From Symbiodinium natans (lineage: Eukaryota > Sar > Dinophyceae > Suessiales > Symbiodiniaceae), in contig CAJNDS010002204.1 in the NCBI GenBank assembly GCA_905221605.1, positions 1-20,000 on the forward strand: a DNA stretch of 20,000 bases, in the 5' to 3' direction. Shown one piece after another: positions 7,864-14,880 of this stretch. The notes beneath the pieces are model-generated. The model was not told where the DNA came from. It saw nothing but the letters and a program-made list of their open reading frames with translations, and searched no databases. Numbering within the stretch: the first letter of the stretch is position 1; the number at the start of each line of letters is the position of its first letter. The translations under genes and the position numbers were made by a program.

Positions 7864-8475
7864 AAAATAAAAGGGCCCTTACTTAAGACCAGAAAAAGGT
7901 GCAAAATGGGGAAGACTACCACCCGAACTTCAAGATGAGGATGTATAACTGGAAAGTCTCGATCTTCCTCTCCGTCTTGCAAAGATTCAGGGCTCAGGGC
8001 TCTTTGGGGGCCCAGCCAGGGTGCAAACGCGCCAGCCTCGAGTTCAGTGACCTTGTGGAGACAGCTTGGCTAGGACGGTTAGTTTGTCTTGGAAATGTGA
8101 AATATTGAAATATGAAACCCCTGGATTGACAAGGTGAGAAGGGGACGTCGGTGGCTATCTTTGGCCCTGCCGGTTTCGAGCTAAAGTCGGCTGTAGATTT
8201 GGGATGTTTCGGCCTTTTGAGCTACGGTTCGAGGCTTGCGGGCGTAGGAACGAGCACAAAGAAAAGTCGAACTAGGGCTCCCGGATGACTCCTGAACAAC
8301 CAAGACACTCTTGAAACGAGCCTTTGCTTGCAAGGAGCTTTCGTATGCTCTGCAGGTCCAACTCTCTCGGTGTGTCTGGGCTCAGGCGGCCGAGCTGGTC
8401 CTTCGTTTACCAGGGCAGTCTCTTGGTTTGTGCGTGGCCCTTGTGTGAGCACCCCATTGACGTGAGAAAATGATT
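7864..8475. other. Unassigned region with short open frames
   Basis: A plus frame (7899-8108) and a minus frame (8222-8479, containing RTNQETALVNEGPARPPEPR) are open but show no motif. CAGGGCT is doubled at about 7988-8001. Nothing else stands out. Confidence 0.4.
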
Positions 8476-8867
8476 TCAAGTCTCAGCGTCCTTCAAAGCG
8501 TCCAACTTGGAAGTCAACTTCTCTGTCGAGTACTCAGTCAAGACGTCGAAGTTCCTGACTCACTACACTCCGCCCGGTTCACATGAGCCTTTGGAAGCAG
8601 TGCGTCTAAAACCGTAAGCAGCTCAACGAGACAACTTTGTGAGAAGGCTACAAGGTGAACTTCAAGATCTTCAAGTGAACCCACTGTTTTGTATGGAGAC
8701 ATAGAGATATATGACTTCCACACTTCGAAGTGCTGGATCTCCCGCTGTCCCAGGCTCCTGTTGAGCACCGCAACAGCCTGCTCTAAGGACCGGCGCACCG
8801 CCAAGTTGCCACTTTGGATTGCATCCTTCGACAGTCTATCAGGTTCAGGTTTTACGGGTGTTAGGTT
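8476..8867 (-). CDS. Candidate minus-strand coding region with one frame change
   Basis: The frame opens at 8867, inside the telomere-like tract, and runs 110 codons to a stop at 8538. It reads DRLSKDAIQSGNLAVRRSLE, QAVAVLNRSLGQREIQHFEV, WKSYISMSPYKTVGSLEDLE and VHLVAFSQSCLVELLTVLDA, strongly helical. A second frame then gives NFDVLTEYSTEKLTSKLDAL and KDAET before TGA at 8476-8478. The pieces join naturally at about 8550, where GTGTAGTGAGTCAG is followed by GAAC. That spot would need a 1-2 base indel or a splice. Family unknown, perhaps coiled-coil like. One of the stronger coding signals. Confidence 0.38.
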
Positions 8868-8874
8868 TTAGGGT
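8841..8874. repeat. Telomere-like TTAGGTTTTAGGGT tract
   Basis: Degenerate G-strand telomere words on the plus strand, directly upstream (on the minus strand) of the candidate coding segment ending at 8867. Confidence 0.55.
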
Positions 8875-8965
8875 CCGAGTCCAGGGCTTTAAGGAGCTTC
8901 CGGATGCTGGGGTTCACGCTGCAGGGTTTGAAGGGGTGTGAGGGCTGTAGAGTGTAGCCGGCCAG

Positions 8966-8982
8966 CCTTCACGCAGTGAAGG
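8966..8982. other. Hairpin, 7 bp stem, 3-base loop
   Basis: CCTTCAC, loop GCA, GTGAAGG, a perfect stem. It lies in non-coding sequence between two telomere-like tracts. Confidence 0.8.
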
Positions 8983-9060
8983 TCGCAGACCACTCGGGCG
9001 AATGCAGCGGCGGCACCGATGCAGTCATTCTGAGCGGCATCTGCGCGCTGATAGATGTCC

Positions 9061-9190
9061 CTGCAGGCTCTTCAAACCAAACCCCAAACCCCCGAAACTC
9101 TAAACCAAAAACCCTCAACCTTGAACTGTAGGCGCATCAGAACCATGCACGCTAAACCCTCAACTGTACACCCTAAACATCCCTAAGCCG
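9061..9190. repeat. Degenerate CCCTAAA-type tract
   Basis: Many AAACCC variants in plus-strand C orientation (AAACCAAACCCCAAACCCCC, CTAAACCAAAAACCCTCAAC, GCTAAACCCTCAAC, CACCCTAAACATCCC). This is the longest telomere-like stretch in the window and it is heavily decayed. Confidence 0.7.
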
Positions 9191-9531
9191 TAACGTATAA
9201 ACGCAATGGCGTTTTCATGTTGACCCAGGCCGGATGCCTCGCAGTTGTTTCCTCCTTGCTCCAGGCAAAGCTTTCGATCAGGGCTTCTGAGAACACCTTG
9301 GTTGCACCGAACTGCAGCAAAATATGGATGGCAAGTGATCCCTCGCAAGTTGACTGCAAAAGAAAGACGGTGCTTGAATATCCCGGGTGCAGCCAGGCAG
9401 ATGTCTTCTGCGTGCTCCTCGATTCCGAAGCCGAAGGGGGCGACGACTGCAGATGGTACCAATGCACAGCCGAGACGGCCAGCGATGTTGATCTGATTCA
9501 GGGTTCCAAAGACAGCTTCCCGAAAATCCAT
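9160..9531 (-). CDS. Candidate minus-strand coding segment, unknown
   Basis: Opens with a true ATG and reads MDFREAVFGTLNQINIAGRL, then GCALVPSAVVAPFGFGIEEH, AEDICLAAPGIFKHRLSFAV and NLRGITCHPYFAAV. Thereafter a second minus frame (9183-9467) looks better (FGATKVFSEALIESFAWSKE), suggesting a frame change near 9310. Codon third positions over the first half are mostly C or G. Cysteines recur but no known spacing is recognised. A plus-strand frame of 107 codons from 9217 with ATG (MLTQAGCLAVVSSLLQAKLS) covers the same bases and is a serious rival. The strand is not certain. Confidence 0.27.
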   Translation of the reverse strand: MDFREAVFGTLNQINIAGRLGCALVPSAVVAPFGFGIEEHAEDICLAAPGIFKHRLSFAVNLRGITCHPYFAAVRCNQGVLRSPDRKLCLEQGGNNCEASGLGQHENAIAFIRYGLGMFRVYS

Positions 9532-9560
9532 AAGAACTAACCCATTTCAGCAGGTCACGG

Positions 9561-9588
9561 TGTCTGTGTGTGTGTGCGTGCATGTGTG

Positions 9589-9666
<78 letters not shown>

Positions 9667-9669
9667 TGC
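9561..9669. repeat. TG microsatellite with TGCG tail
   Basis: About 35 TG units on the plus strand, preceded by imperfect TGTGCGTGCATG and ending in five GCGT tetranucleotides. Its orientation is opposite to the CA arrays at both window ends. Confidence 0.97.
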
Positions 9670-9845
9670 TTGCTGTGCCACCGCGCCCGCGTTCAGATCT
9701 GAGCTCTTCAGCTAAGCTCACGTGATGCATGTCGCACAGATTTGATCAATCGGCGCCTGGTTCACAGTTTGGATGTACTTAGCGGCATCCTGATCTCATT
9801 TGGTTGCCGAGAAACAAAGGCTGTGTTCGAGTCTCGGTTTAAGGA

Positions 9846-10020
9846 ATGGAGGAATCCTAGGTCGGAAAGTTAATGGCCAAACACTTCAAACGTTACTAAT
9901 GGCCGGGCCGGAAGCCCTAAAGCCTACGAGGAATCATGGGTGGGAAGCCGAAGACGTTTAAAGGAGATATGGGTGGCGACCTCAACAGCCTAAATGTCGT
10001 GTTGGGTGGAAACCAACCGC
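9846..10020. repeat. Degenerate minisatellite on ATGG(GTGG)
   Basis: ATGG-starting words recur at 9846, 9873, 9899, 9936, 9969 and (as TTGGGTGG) 10002, spaced 26-37 bp. Several units continue with GGAAGCC or GACCTCAACAGCCTA and end in TTTA/CCTA/GTTA. The last three units (ATGGGTGGGAAGCC, ATGGGTGGCGACC, TTGGGTGGAAACC) are 33 bp apart. A small plus frame from 9936 to 10046 (MGGKPKTFKGDMGGDLNSLN and on) follows the 33 bp period but is probably incidental. Confidence 0.6.
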
Positions 10021-10340
10021 AGATGCGTGGCCAGACCAAAGGCTAACAGGAGTGTTTTGTGGGAAAGCCAATTAACGCCTAACTTGAAGAGCTGATGGGC
10101 GCACCGGGCGAATAAACACAGTACGTCCAGAATCATCTGCTGATGCAGCTCAGAGTCCCACTCGTCCTCTAGATCCATTCGGTTCCGCGCGTCCTCTCGA
10201 CTGAAGCAATCCATGACCTGTTCGTAGCTGAAGCCGGCGTCCCCGACTTTATTCCTGATGCGAATCTCAGGCTTGTTGAGGACTCGGAGCTTCGGATAGC
10301 TGACAATTTGCCAGCATAGCAGTTGTCGACGTGGGGGCAA
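9990..10340 (-). CDS. Candidate coding segment, helix-rich, unknown
   Basis: Minus frame of 116 codons without an ATG start. Strongly protein-like: RVLNKPEIRIRNKVGDAGFS, YEQVMDCFSREDARNRMDLE, DEWDSELHQQMILDVLCLFA, RCAHQLFKLGVNW. The final part runs into the degenerate minisatellite and is probably not coding below about 10040. The frame upstream of the TTG is broken. A second minus frame over 10169-10417 (VDNCYAGKLSAIRSSESS) may hold the preceding piece. The charged, helical middle suggests a soluble protein. No family recognised. One of the better candidates. Confidence 0.37.
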   Translation of the reverse strand: MPPRRQLLCWQIVSYPKLRVLNKPEIRIRNKVGDAGFSYEQVMDCFSREDARNRMDLEDEWDSELHQQMILDVLCLFARCAHQLFKLGVNWLSHKTLLLAFGLATHLRLVSTQHDI

Positions 10341-10349
10341 TTTTGCCGC

Positions 10350-10700
10350 ACATGAGCCCCATCTCGCGAGTATCCGAAGTCCACCCTCAACCTGTGCCGA
10401 GGGTCACCGTGTCCCAATAGCTGGCATAGCCCTCACCTGAGGCTTCGGAGATGCGAGAGGTCTTGAACTATGAGAGTTTGTGGAAGTTTATAGTCTCCAG
10501 CTAACTGCCTAACCCTGTAATGCTTTCACTATCTCACTAGAACCGAGCTCGCAAGGAGGAGCCTTCTTCTTCCTCAGCTGCTCTTCTGGGATCCTTGGAC
10601 GGCGCCTTCCCGGACCTGCAACAAGGGAAGATCAAGTTGTCCCCTCCAAGATGTTTAGACTGTTTAGACTTCTGGCAGCGGTGGCCTCGCATATGGTTGC
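10350..10700. other. Unassigned region
   Basis: No supported gene. TGTTTAGAC is duplicated head to tail at 10652-10669. Confidence 0.4.
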
Positions 10701-10742
10701 TGCATTCTTAGGAACTGCGAACGCACTTCAAGCGAGCATCAC

Positions 10743-11387
10743 GTGGCAAAACTGATTGTGCATCGTATACGGCCTGCAGCCATGATAACCGCCACGACAC
10801 TGAAACCTTTAACCGAAAGCAATCCAACACGAGACCTGCAGCGCAGTACAAGTGCCAAGGCAGCGGCACGAATTGGCAGGGATTGCTTTCTGGCAAGTCT
10901 TTGCTCACCTTGGTTTCATCAAGGGCCGCAAGGACAAGACCGCCTCGAACATCCCCACCCTAAAACAAAAAGCAATTGGAGGATTCTCACTTCTCTTTTT
11001 CATCTTCAAGAGGTCTTCGAAAAGCCTTCTTCCAAATCGTTCGCAACTTTGTGCTCACGGCTGAATCTTCCAACAGTTCAGAAACCCCTCACGTCTTCCT
11101 CGAAAGCATTCTCCAGTTTTTTGATGCCATTTCAACCATCGAGCAGTTTGCAGAGATGTTTTGAGGGCACCTCTGCCGGACGAGGATTTTTCGAGGAAGG
11201 ATTCGAGGAATCAAGATCGGGAGGCGCAATTTTTGAGGATGCCTTCGAAGACTTTTCGCAGATTTCTGAGACCCCTCCAGGTGTTTCGACGTTTTGTCCA
11301 AGTTACCCGGCTCTGATCGGATGTGTTCTGGACGGGGGCTGGGCCGGGGGCTTCCCGGAGCATCCGTCAATCTTCGAAAAGTCTTGA
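10743..11387 (+). CDS. Plus-strand 214-codon open frame, low-complexity second half
   Basis: The longest plus-strand open stretch. It has no ATG at its upstream end (the first is at about 10782). The second half is built from Phe/Glu/Ser-rich words (VFEKPSSKSF, FFEEGFEESRSGG, IFEDAFEDFSQI) that mirror the TTCGA/GAGGA repeats in the DNA, so the openness may simply reflect biased sequence. The minus strand is also open (11089-11463). No known domain. More likely a repeat-derived frame than a gene. Confidence 0.15.
   Translation: MAKLIVHRIRPAAMITATTLKPLTESNPTRDLQRSTSAKAAARIGRDCFLASLCSPWFHQGPQGQDRLEHPHPKTKSNWRILTSLFHLQEVFEKPSSKSFATLCSRLNLPTVQKPLTSSSKAFSSFLMPFQPSSSLQRCFEGTSAGRGFFEEGFEESRSGGAIFEDAFEDFSQISETPPGVSTFCPSYPALIGCVLDGGWAGGFPEHPSIFEKS
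11190..11213. repeat. 12 bp tandem duplication
   Basis: TTCGAGGAAGGA (11190-11201) and TTCGAGGAATCA (11202-11213), ten of twelve bases equal. Preceded by a further CGAGGA at 11181. Confidence 0.85.
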
Positions 11388-11406
11388 AAGGAATCTTGAA
11401 AGGAAT
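11383..11406. repeat. Perfect 12 bp tandem duplication
   Basis: CTTGAAAGGAAT twice (11383-11394, 11395-11406), then a partial CCTGGAAT. Confidence 0.95.
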
Positions 11407-11434
11407 CCTGGAATCTTCCTTAAGATCCTCGTGC

Positions 11435-11454
11435 GGCGAAGCATGGCGAAGCAT
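11435..11454. repeat. Perfect 10 bp tandem duplication
   Basis: GGCGAAGCAT twice, 30 bases after the 12 bp duplication. Confidence 0.95.
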
Positions 11455-11873
11455 CCTCAACACTCTTCACCCCTCCTCCCCTCTTCAGCCCCACCCCCCA
11501 CCCCTCCTTCTTTCTCGTCGCCCCGAATGTCTCTTATTCCAAAGAAGATTTTGGAGTATGGTAGAGATAAAAAGCAATGAGCAAGAAGGTTTGATGACTC
11601 CGAAAGTCTAGGATGAAAACGGTGAGCAAGATTCTTCGATGATCCCCAAGAAGATTTTACGAGGATCCGGCCGAGAACCAAATCAAAGACTTGTTGCAAA
11701 CATATAATTTCATAGATTCCCAGTGTGTGGATGGCAGAAAATCTCATAAACGTAGTTGCCGTCTCAGACGTGGGCACTGCGCAGGAGGACGGGCGAGGAG
11801 AAGAGGGCCAGGAGGAAAACCGAGGTTGGAGCGCGATCAAATGGCAGCATTGACAGCAACCGCTTGCAAAATA
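11455..11873. other. Pyrimidine-rich then unassigned sequence
   Basis: 11455-11520 is C/T-rich (CCCCTCCTCCCCTCTTCAGCC and CCCCCCACCCCTCCTTC words) on the plus strand. The rest shows GAAGATTTT twice (about 11545 and 11650) and no supported gene. Confidence 0.4.
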
Positions 11874-11902
11874 CCCTAAACCCTAAACCCCAAACCCTCA
11901 AC
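11874..11902. repeat. Best-preserved telomere-like run, CCCTAAA x2
   Basis: Two perfect CCCTAAA units followed by CCCCAAACCCTCAAC, plus-strand C orientation. On the minus strand it lies immediately downstream of the exon-like segment at 11918-12030. Confidence 0.75.
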
Positions 11903-11917
11903 AAACAAATTGGAGGC

Positions 11918-12030
11918 CTGTAAAGTTGACCAGGGCACTTCGTCCCAGTCGGGGACCAGCTCCTTGCATTCTTCCGAGGTCTGGGCTTCGCTGGAGGCGA
12001 ACGTGAGCAACATTGGCTTGGGCCTCGATG
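11918..12030 (-). CDS. Likely exon, acidic protein fragment of unknown family
   Basis: After an acceptor-like TACATCCTCGCAG the minus strand reads SRPKPMLLTFASSEAQTSEE and then CKELVPDWDEVPWSTLQ. Third codon positions are mostly G or C, and acidic and aromatic residues cluster (ECKELVPDWDEVPW) in a way unlikely from the flanking simple sequence. The frame closes only inside the telomere-like run that follows. The downstream border is unclear. ACAG followed by GCCTCC could be a GC-type donor, a class known in dinoflagellates, or a GT in TTTGTTTG could be used. Function unknown. Confidence 0.42.
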
Positions 12031-12056
12031 CTGCGAGGATGTACACTTAGCGTTGA

Positions 12057-12136
12057 GGTGGGTTGAGGGTTTCGTGGGTTTTTTGCCACCCACACTGCCC
12101 ACGCTCACAGGTGACTGAGGTTTAGGGTATTAGAGT
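12057..12136. repeat. Degenerate TTTAGGG-type tract
   Basis: GGTTGAGGGTTTCGTGGGTTTTTT and, after about 40 bases, GAGGTTTAGGGTATTAGAG, G-strand orientation on plus. It lies between two exon-like segments (11918-12030 and 12122-12345), as intron sequence would. Confidence 0.5.
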
Positions 12137-12382
12137 TTGTGATTGCAGGCGTCTTCTTCCAAGAGTCCGCGCTGCCCAAGGCCACAGGTGACAAGGCACC
12201 GACCGAAACGACCCAAAGTCTAAAGTCTCGCCCTGCTCTAGGGTGAGGGTGTCTGGATCGGTGGCGGGAGTGTCTACATCAATGACGGTTGAAGTTCTTG
12301 AATGTCTGCCCACCCGTACTCCCTCGCACCGCGCGTGCTGTGCTGAGGGTTCGTTTAGGCGCTTTTGGGAGTGACGTGGCAT
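12122..12382 (-). CDS. Likely exon or ATG-started ORF, unknown
   Basis: Minus frame from an ATG at 12382. After an acceptor-like GTACGGGTGGGCAG (about 12336) it reads RTSTVIDVDTPATDPDTLTL, then EQGETLDFGSFRSVPCHLWP and WAARTLGRRRLQSQ. The TVIDVDTPATDPDTLTLEQGE stretch is acidic, Thr-rich and very unlike a translation of simple sequence. The frame ends at TAG in the telomere-like tract. No family recognised. It is in line with the neighbouring exon-like segment on the same strand. Confidence 0.38.
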   Translation of the reverse strand: MPRHSQKRLNEPSAQHARCEGVRVGRHSRTSTVIDVDTPATDPDTLTLEQGETLDFGSFRSVPCHLWPWAARTLGRRRLQSQTLIP

Positions 12383-12493
12383 TGCGCCAGTGAGGTTGGA
12401 TGGCTGGACATGCTTGCTGACTGAGGGCGTTGCCCCACTACTATCTGAAACCCCCCGACCGTAAAACCTGAGAGTGTAATCGTCGTTGAGGGT

Positions 12494-12494
<1 letters not shown>

Positions 12495-12590
<96 letters not shown>

Positions 12591-12613
12591 CGTTGTTGTT
12601 GTCGTTGTCGTTG
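12495..12613. repeat. GTC/GTT triplet microsatellite
   Basis: (GTTGTC) hexamers run into about a dozen pure GTT units and return to GTC/GTT at the end. On the minus strand it is AAC/GAC, and in one frame it gives a poly-threonine run (ACA/ACG). Diverged GTCGTTGTGG-type words continue to about 12800, showing an older, wider array. Confidence 0.97.
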
Positions 12614-12619
12614 AATCGG

Positions 12620-12940
12620 GTGCTGTGATCATCATGGAGGTGTCATTGGAGTCATCGCTGAAATCGTTGAGGCAAGTTGAGGTGTTTGCTGTGGTCATCG
12701 CTGAGGTGGTCGTTGCAGCCGTCGAGAGGCGATCGTTGTAGTCCTCCATGTTCAGGTGTCGTGGAGGTCTTCGTGGATGTGGTCGTTGTGGTCGTCTTGG
12801 AGGTGGCCCATTCGAGTCCACGTCTAAGTTTACAGTTTTCAGCATTTGTTTTGGGGAAGGCACCCTGAAGAGGCGGGAGAATGAGGCAAAACCTTCCAGA
12901 GATGGAAGATGATGGAAGCATTACAACATTGAGTCGTGGC
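12620..12940. other. Diverged periphery of the triplet array
   Basis: Words such as GTCATCGCTGAGGTGGTCG and GTGGTCGTTGTGGTCGTCTTGG echo the GTC/GTT repeat. Open minus frames here (Thr-, Pro- and Arg-rich) follow from that bias and I do not call them genes. Confidence 0.45.
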
Positions 12941-12946
12941 TCCAGC

Positions 12947-13183
12947 CTATGCATGCCGTGTGCCATCATCGTGTACCCATGTCGAACTATCAGCGCGACA
13001 AACATTCACAGTTCCAAATGCAGCAACAGCCCCAGGAAGCTGTAAGACCATGGATAAAGAATGTACCGCTTCACTTTCTGGCCTCGGTGGCTGCCGTGGC
13101 GGCGAGAAGCTCCGCTCCTGAGTAGGCTCAGTGTCAGGCAGTGTTTGGACATGCTCCCCAAACTCAAGCAACTGTTTTCGCAT
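12947..13183 (-). CDS. Candidate coding segment, unknown
   Basis: ATG-started minus frame of 78 codons reading MRKQLLEFGEHVQTLPDTEP, then a Pro/Arg stretch (SFSPPRQPPRPESEAVHSL) and MVLQLPGAVAAFGTVNVCRA. It overlaps the end of the exon-like segment 13164-13298 in another frame. LADAK from that segment would continue naturally into QLLEFGEHVQTL if one or two bases were missing. Hence it may be the next part of the same, frameshifted, coding sequence. No family recognised. Confidence 0.3.
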   Translation of the reverse strand: MRKQLLEFGEHVQTLPDTEPTQERSFSPPRQPPRPESEAVHSLSMVLQLPGAVAAFGTVNVCRADSSTWVHDDGTRHA

Positions 13184-13298
13184 CTGCTAAGGTTTCCGTG
13201 GTGTGCATCGCAGCTTCAATCGGACCCTTCGGGAGGTATTCTCCGTCGAAGTCCGTGACCGGCACCACGGACCAGCTCGGGCCATGTAGGATGCCATC
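13164..13298 (-). CDS. Likely exon, unknown protein
   Basis: After an acceptor-like GGGGAGCCCAG followed by G, the minus strand reads DGILHGPSWSVVPVTDFDGE, then YLPKGPIEAAMHTTETLADA and KTVA before a stop. Codons end mostly in C or G and the peptide has the texture of a real globular protein. It is one of the two or three most convincing coding pieces in the window. The TGA at 13164-13166 is only nominal, because the neighbouring frame (12947-13183) takes over without a gap, which suggests an indel or an unseen splice. Not assignable to a family from sequence alone. Confidence 0.42.
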   Translation of the reverse strand, partial: DGILHGPSWSVVPVTDFDGEYLPKGPIEAAMHTTETLADAKTVA

Positions 13299-13385
13299 CT
13301 GGGCTCCCCGAGGGTCTGCAATGTGTCTGGCTTTCGGGGCCCGGGGCGTTTGTGTTGTTGTTTTGCGTTTAGAGAACTGGCGTTT

Positions 13386-13546
13386 TCAGGGCTGATGGGC
13401 TTCGGGTCTAAGGTGGGGCACGGGGTGCTCCACGGACAGATAAGGCTGCCCTGGCTGCCCGGGCTCGTCCAAGAGGTCTGCCACGGTGCTATCCACGCAG
13501 GTCACAGTCTCCTTGAACCAAATCGTGGCCGTCAAACACCACTGGC
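13386..13546 (-). CDS. Likely exon with polypyrimidine acceptor
   Basis: Upstream on the minus strand is the most canonical 3' splice signal in the window: a T-rich run, TTTGCCTTTGGCTCTGCCAG, then G. The segment then reads PVVFDGHDLVQGDCDLRG in one frame and KETVTCVDSTVADLLDEPGQ, then PGQPYLSVEHPVPHLRPEAH, in the next, ending at TGA 13386. Both parts look coding, so a small indel near 13500 is possible. It directly precedes the exon-like segment 13164-13298 on the same strand. Family unknown. Confidence 0.38.
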
Positions 13547-13644
13547 CTGGCAGAGCCAAAGGCAAAAAAAACCTTAGAAAATCTTAGAACGTTCGACCAA
13601 CCTGCAAACTGATTTCGAATATCGGAGATGAAAAAATGATGAAA

Positions 13645-14434
13645 TCATCGAACACGCAGCCAACATGCTGTCTCGTGGGCAAAGCTTGAACACACGAGAA
13701 GCCCCACACCCCATTGCCTGTCACAAGCTGTGACAGGAAAGCTTGTGCTGTGCACATGAACCTCTCTCACCACATGGAGAACACTGCAAAATCCCACGTC
13801 TTGCCGGGAGCCTGTGGACCAGTTGAAGGCCAACTCGCCGTTTTTGGTTGTTCCGAAGCTGGACTGCTGCGAGTATTTCAAGCCTGGGTCGACGGCTTCG
13901 GTGGGGCCTGTAGGTGCTTTGGGGTTTCAGTCGAGGGCTCTGAGGTTTGGCCTGGAAAGTGTTGCAACCCGCCGGAGATAGCATGTTCAGCAAAGAAGCG
14001 GCCGCTTTCATCGCGTTCGTAGGGGCAGTAGGCTCCCTCCCAGTTATGAAGGCGGCCGGTTCCGCCTGGGAGGGGATGCATTGTCTGGGGACGGGGCCCC
14101 TACACCGAGGTTCAGGGCCGAACCAGGAAACGGCGAAGCACGTCAGCATTACAGAGTTGAGAGATCTTTCGCAGCCGCCTGTCACGATCACGCCCATGGC
14201 GAGCGGGCTCATGTAGCAACACCTCATGCTGAATCTGCTGAGAAAGGGGCGATGCTTGAGGCGCCATTGTGAGCCTACTGTAAACCCCCCTCTCAATCTA
14301 TAAATTGTTTTGTACATCGATGCAAAACAATTCACAGCCTTACCTCTGTCCAAGGCGCAGAATTCGAAAGGACACCGAGACTGCTGACTCGACGACCTGC
14401 AACTCCTGCAAACATCGCGAAGTGTCTTGGCCAT
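13645..14434 (-). CDS. ATG-started 237-codon frame and overlapping rivals
   Basis: The frame from ATG at 14434 to 13721 is one of the longest with a true start (MAKTLRDVCRSCRSSSQQSR). It has a mid hydrophobic patch (MGVIVTGGCERSLNSVMLTC) and a basic tail. Two other minus frames are open inside it: 13878-14081 (LHNWEGAYCPYERDESGRFF) and 13645-13881 (SFGTTKNGELAFNWSTGSRQ). These read at least as well over their parts, so the region may be coding with frame changes or introns rather than one 237-residue protein. The first 50 residues also run through the hairpin at 14303-14332. No domain recognised. Confidence 0.27.
13717..13737. other. Hairpin, perfect 9 bp stem, 3-base loop
   Basis: CCTGTCACA, loop AGC, TGTGACAGG. 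The strongest compact inverted repeat in the window. It would extrude as a cruciform or fold in RNA on either strand. Confidence 0.92.
14303..14332. other. Inverted repeat, perfect 10 bp arms, 10-base loop
   Basis: AATTGTTTTG (14303-14312) and CAAAACAATT (14323-14332) flank TACATCGATG. The arms are AT-rich within otherwise balanced DNA. It could be a stem-loop, a dimeric protein site, or the end of a small foldback element, but no target-site duplication is evident. Confidence 0.9.
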
Positions 14435-14441
14435 TGAGATC

Positions 14442-14455
14442 CATGATTAATCATG
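14442..14455. other. Palindrome CATGATTAATCATG with extra CATGAT words
   Basis: Perfect 14 bp palindrome, followed by ATACATGATTCATG, so CATGAT or its complement appears four times in about 30 bases. Confidence 0.85.
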
Positions 14456-14840
14456 ATACATGATTCATGCTTGGGTTTCTGGGAGCTGAATCAGCGCAAG
14501 CAACTCCAAGAGCTCCTTCTGGGTATTAAAGGTCGAATGTCCCACATGAGGATTATGAGGATTTCACAAGACAAGGGCTCCTGAGATAGTATCAGATAGA
14601 CCCGCCCTAAATGATAGGATCCTCACCCTAAGACCCACAGAGCCCTTTGGGTGCGATCTTCTCTCCATCTCCTGGAGGCCAGACCCCAGGGGGCAGCTTG
14701 CATGCGACCGCAGGAAAGCCTTGAGACGCGCATGGTTGGGCTTAAGGTTTAAGCAGCTACAGTGCTCCCAAGTTCAATTTTCTCCAACAAGAAACATCAC
14801 ACGTTTCTCTGAGGTGGCCTCACTACCTCATCTGGGAGTT
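14456..14840. other. Unassigned region
   Basis: No gene or repeat supported. GGGCTTAAGGTTTAAGC at about 14739 is a weak telomere-like/palindromic word. Confidence 0.45.
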
Positions 14841-14880
14841 TCAGAAATTGGGGGGTCCTTTGAATATGGGTAGCACCAAT

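Noticed and set aside
7843-7880. Stem-loop followed by an A/T-rich stretch, like a bacterial intrinsic terminator
   Set aside because: The setting is eukaryotic, and no gene or operon ends here. Listed only as a hairpin.
12441-12863. Minus-strand 140-codon frame with long poly-threonine
   Set aside because: Most of it is the triplet microsatellite and its halo. The flanks show no independent coding signal.
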